This document shows positions 62,829-64,000 of a stretch of DNA of 64,000 nt, piece by piece. Under the pieces are notes generated by a model. That model made no database searches. It was given only the letters and a program-made list of their open reading frames with translations, and was not told the origin of the DNA. Source of the stretch: CAVQOB01 sp963714325. GTDB taxonomy: Bacteria; Pseudomonadota; Alphaproteobacteria; Rhizobiales; Hyphomicrobiaceae. Numbering within the stretch: position 1 is the stretch's first letter; each line of letters begins with the position of its first letter. The translations under genes and the position numbers were made by a program. The stretch is taken from assembly GCA_963714325.1 (NCBI GenBank), contig CAVQOB010000032.1, positions 20,113-84,112 of the forward strand, given 5' to 3'.

Positions 62829-64000
62829 ATGACCGAACCTTGCCTACTCTCAGCGATCGAGGCGCGCCGGCTCATCGGTGCCAAAAAGCTTTCACCAGTC
62901 GAGTTGCTCGAAAGCTGCCTGAAGCGGATCGCCAAGACCAACAAGGCCATCAACGCCGTCGTCGCGATGGATGAAAAGCGCGCCCGGATGGTCGCCAGGG
63001 AGCAGAAGCCCAGGTGATGCGCGGCGATGATCTAGGCCTGCTGCACGGTTTGCCAATCGGCATAAAAGACCTTGAGCCAACGGCCGGTCTAAGAACGACC
63101 TGGGGATCGCCAGCCTACAAGGATCATATTCCTGATGTCGATCATCCAATGGTCGCGAACATTCGTGCATCAGGCGGCATCATTTTCGCAAAAACGAACG
63201 TGCCGGAGTTCGGTGCCGGCGCCAATACCAAAAACCTCGTCTATGGCGCGACCGGCAATCCTTTCAACACGGATCTAACGGCCGCAGGGTAATCCGGTGG
63301 TTCAGCTGCGGCGCTTACTGCGGATATGATGCCGTTGGCAACCGGCTCGGACTATGCGGGATCGTGCGAACGCCAGCGGCTTTTTGCGGAGTGACAGGTT
63401 ATCGCCCATCGCCAGGTATCGTACCGTCGACCGAGCGGTCGGCAGGCGTTATCCCGTGGGCTGTTCAGGGCCAATGGGCCGCACGGTCACTGATGCGCAT
63501 CTCCTACTCAAAGCTCAGTGCGACACCGATCGCGACGATCCCTATTCGTCGCTGGACCATTTGCAAATTCCAGAAACGCTGGCCGGCATAGACTTGGCGT
63601 CGATCCGGCTGGCGTTGTCCGCTGATTTTGCGACCTGTCCGATCGACAAGAAAATTCGCGGCCTTTTCAAAAGACGGGCGAAATCATTCATCTCAGCTTT
63701 CGCCGTTGTCGAGGAGGCAACAGCGGATTTTTCCGGTGTACATGATATCTTCGACGTCCATCGCGGTCTCGCTATGCTTGCGGGCCATCGTGATCGCTAT
63801 CGCCTTTCGCGCAACAAGCTGGGCGCTAATATCATCGACGACGTTGAGCGTGGACTGAAATATGGCTGTGACGATATCGCACGCGCCATGGTCGAACAGC
63901 ACGCGCTTTATCGACGTTTCAATGCGTTTTTCGATGCCTATGATATCCTCATCGCGCCGGCGGCCGCCGTATCGCCTTTCCCTCATGCGCAGCGCTATGC
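62829..64000 (+). pseudogene. Amidase (amidase signature family), degraded, 3' beyond window
   Basis: A single amidase can be followed through four frame changes or stops. 62829-63017 reads MTEPCLLSAIEARRLIGAKK to a TGA; from 63014 the next frame gives GLPIGIKDLEPTAG (catalytic Lys) and ends in TAA at 63290-63292 just before SGGSAAALTADMMP; the frame then shifts near 63363 to RTPAAFCGVTGYRPSPG, and again near 63468 to MGRTVTDAHLLLKAQ, open to the window end. The TAA replaces the first Ser of the cis-Ser loop, and Tyr-Ala replaces the usual T/D-GGS nucleophile setting. GGAG lies before the ATG. A real pseudogene rather than noise is favoured by the nonsense change plus three indels. Confidence 0.85.

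Noticed and set aside
63290..63292. In-frame TAA in the amidase as stop-codon recoding
   Set aside because: The gene has three further frame defects, so simple decay explains it better.
1..64000. CRISPR arrays, prophage genes, transposases or toxin-antitoxin pairs
   Set aside because: I looked for spaced direct repeats and for typical motifs of these systems and found none.

Overview
The window looks like ordinary chromosome from a GC-rich alphaproteobacterium of the order Hyphomicrobiales (Rhizobiales), somewhere near the Bradyrhizobium/Xanthobacteraceae group; the genus cannot be fixed from the sequence alone. Supporting signs are the gene families (DUF1036, DUF1214/DUF1254, DUF1244, DUF1330, type II DAHP synthase, SuhB, Bug-type binding protein), the gckA-DUF1036-pyk arrangement, and a ribosomal protein L19 carrying a helix-hairpin-helix tail of the kind alphaproteobacteria attach to a few proteins. 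No phage genes, transposase, CRISPR array or rRNA is visible. One tRNA (Thr, anticodon TGT) lies at 56606-56680.

Layout. 1-5200: end of a GMC oxidoreductase, a LysR regulator, suhB, a non-coding/decayed stretch with a 32-bp inverted repeat and a broken zinc-ribbon gene, phaB, and a DUF1244/N-formylglutamate amidohydrolase pair. 5355-8574: a tightly overlapping operon from glycerate (MOFRL kinase) through a secreted DUF1036 protein to pyruvate kinase. 9154-12694: amidase, then a gluconate pair (6-phosphogluconate dehydrogenase plus gluconokinase) and a TfoX-N protein. 12722-17741: lipoprotein hydrolase, FAD monooxygenase, serB and class II DAHP synthase on the minus strand. 18097-21344: DsbA-family protein, a sugar-isomerase-like protein and a Gfo/Idh/MocA dehydrogenase. 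21497-25762: rplS, tandem-OmpA envelope protein, map and radC. 25781-30948: a complete branched-chain/urea-type ABC uptake operon with a VOC enzyme inside it.

31628-45617: TylF-type methyltransferase, CurA-like reductase, VOC protein, a DUF1254/DUF1214 membrane pair, PBP1A, YcgN, ZntB/CorA transporter, class II aldolase with a tripartite-tricarboxylate binding protein, and a 1153-residue MFS/acyltransferase/acyl-ACP synthetase fusion for lysophospholipid recycling. 45857-52850: an orphan Tat-exported TRAP binding protein, small membrane and secreted proteins, an M20 carboxypeptidase, a lipopolysaccharide-core-type glycosyltransferase and a 3-hydroxyacyl-CoA-dehydrogenase-like enzyme. 53136-60015: a His-tailed redoxin, pyrE and pyrF around an FMN reductase, DUF1330, tRNA-Thr, a thioesterase and an FAD-linked 2-hydroxyacid dehydrogenase. 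60193-64000: a DMT transporter, then an M20 peptidase and an amidase that both show frame damage.

I found no clear new defence or mobile system. The best leads are domain additions to common proteins (L19, DUF1254, redoxin, Aas), the isomerase/dehydrogenase cassette, and the zone of gene decay at the right end.
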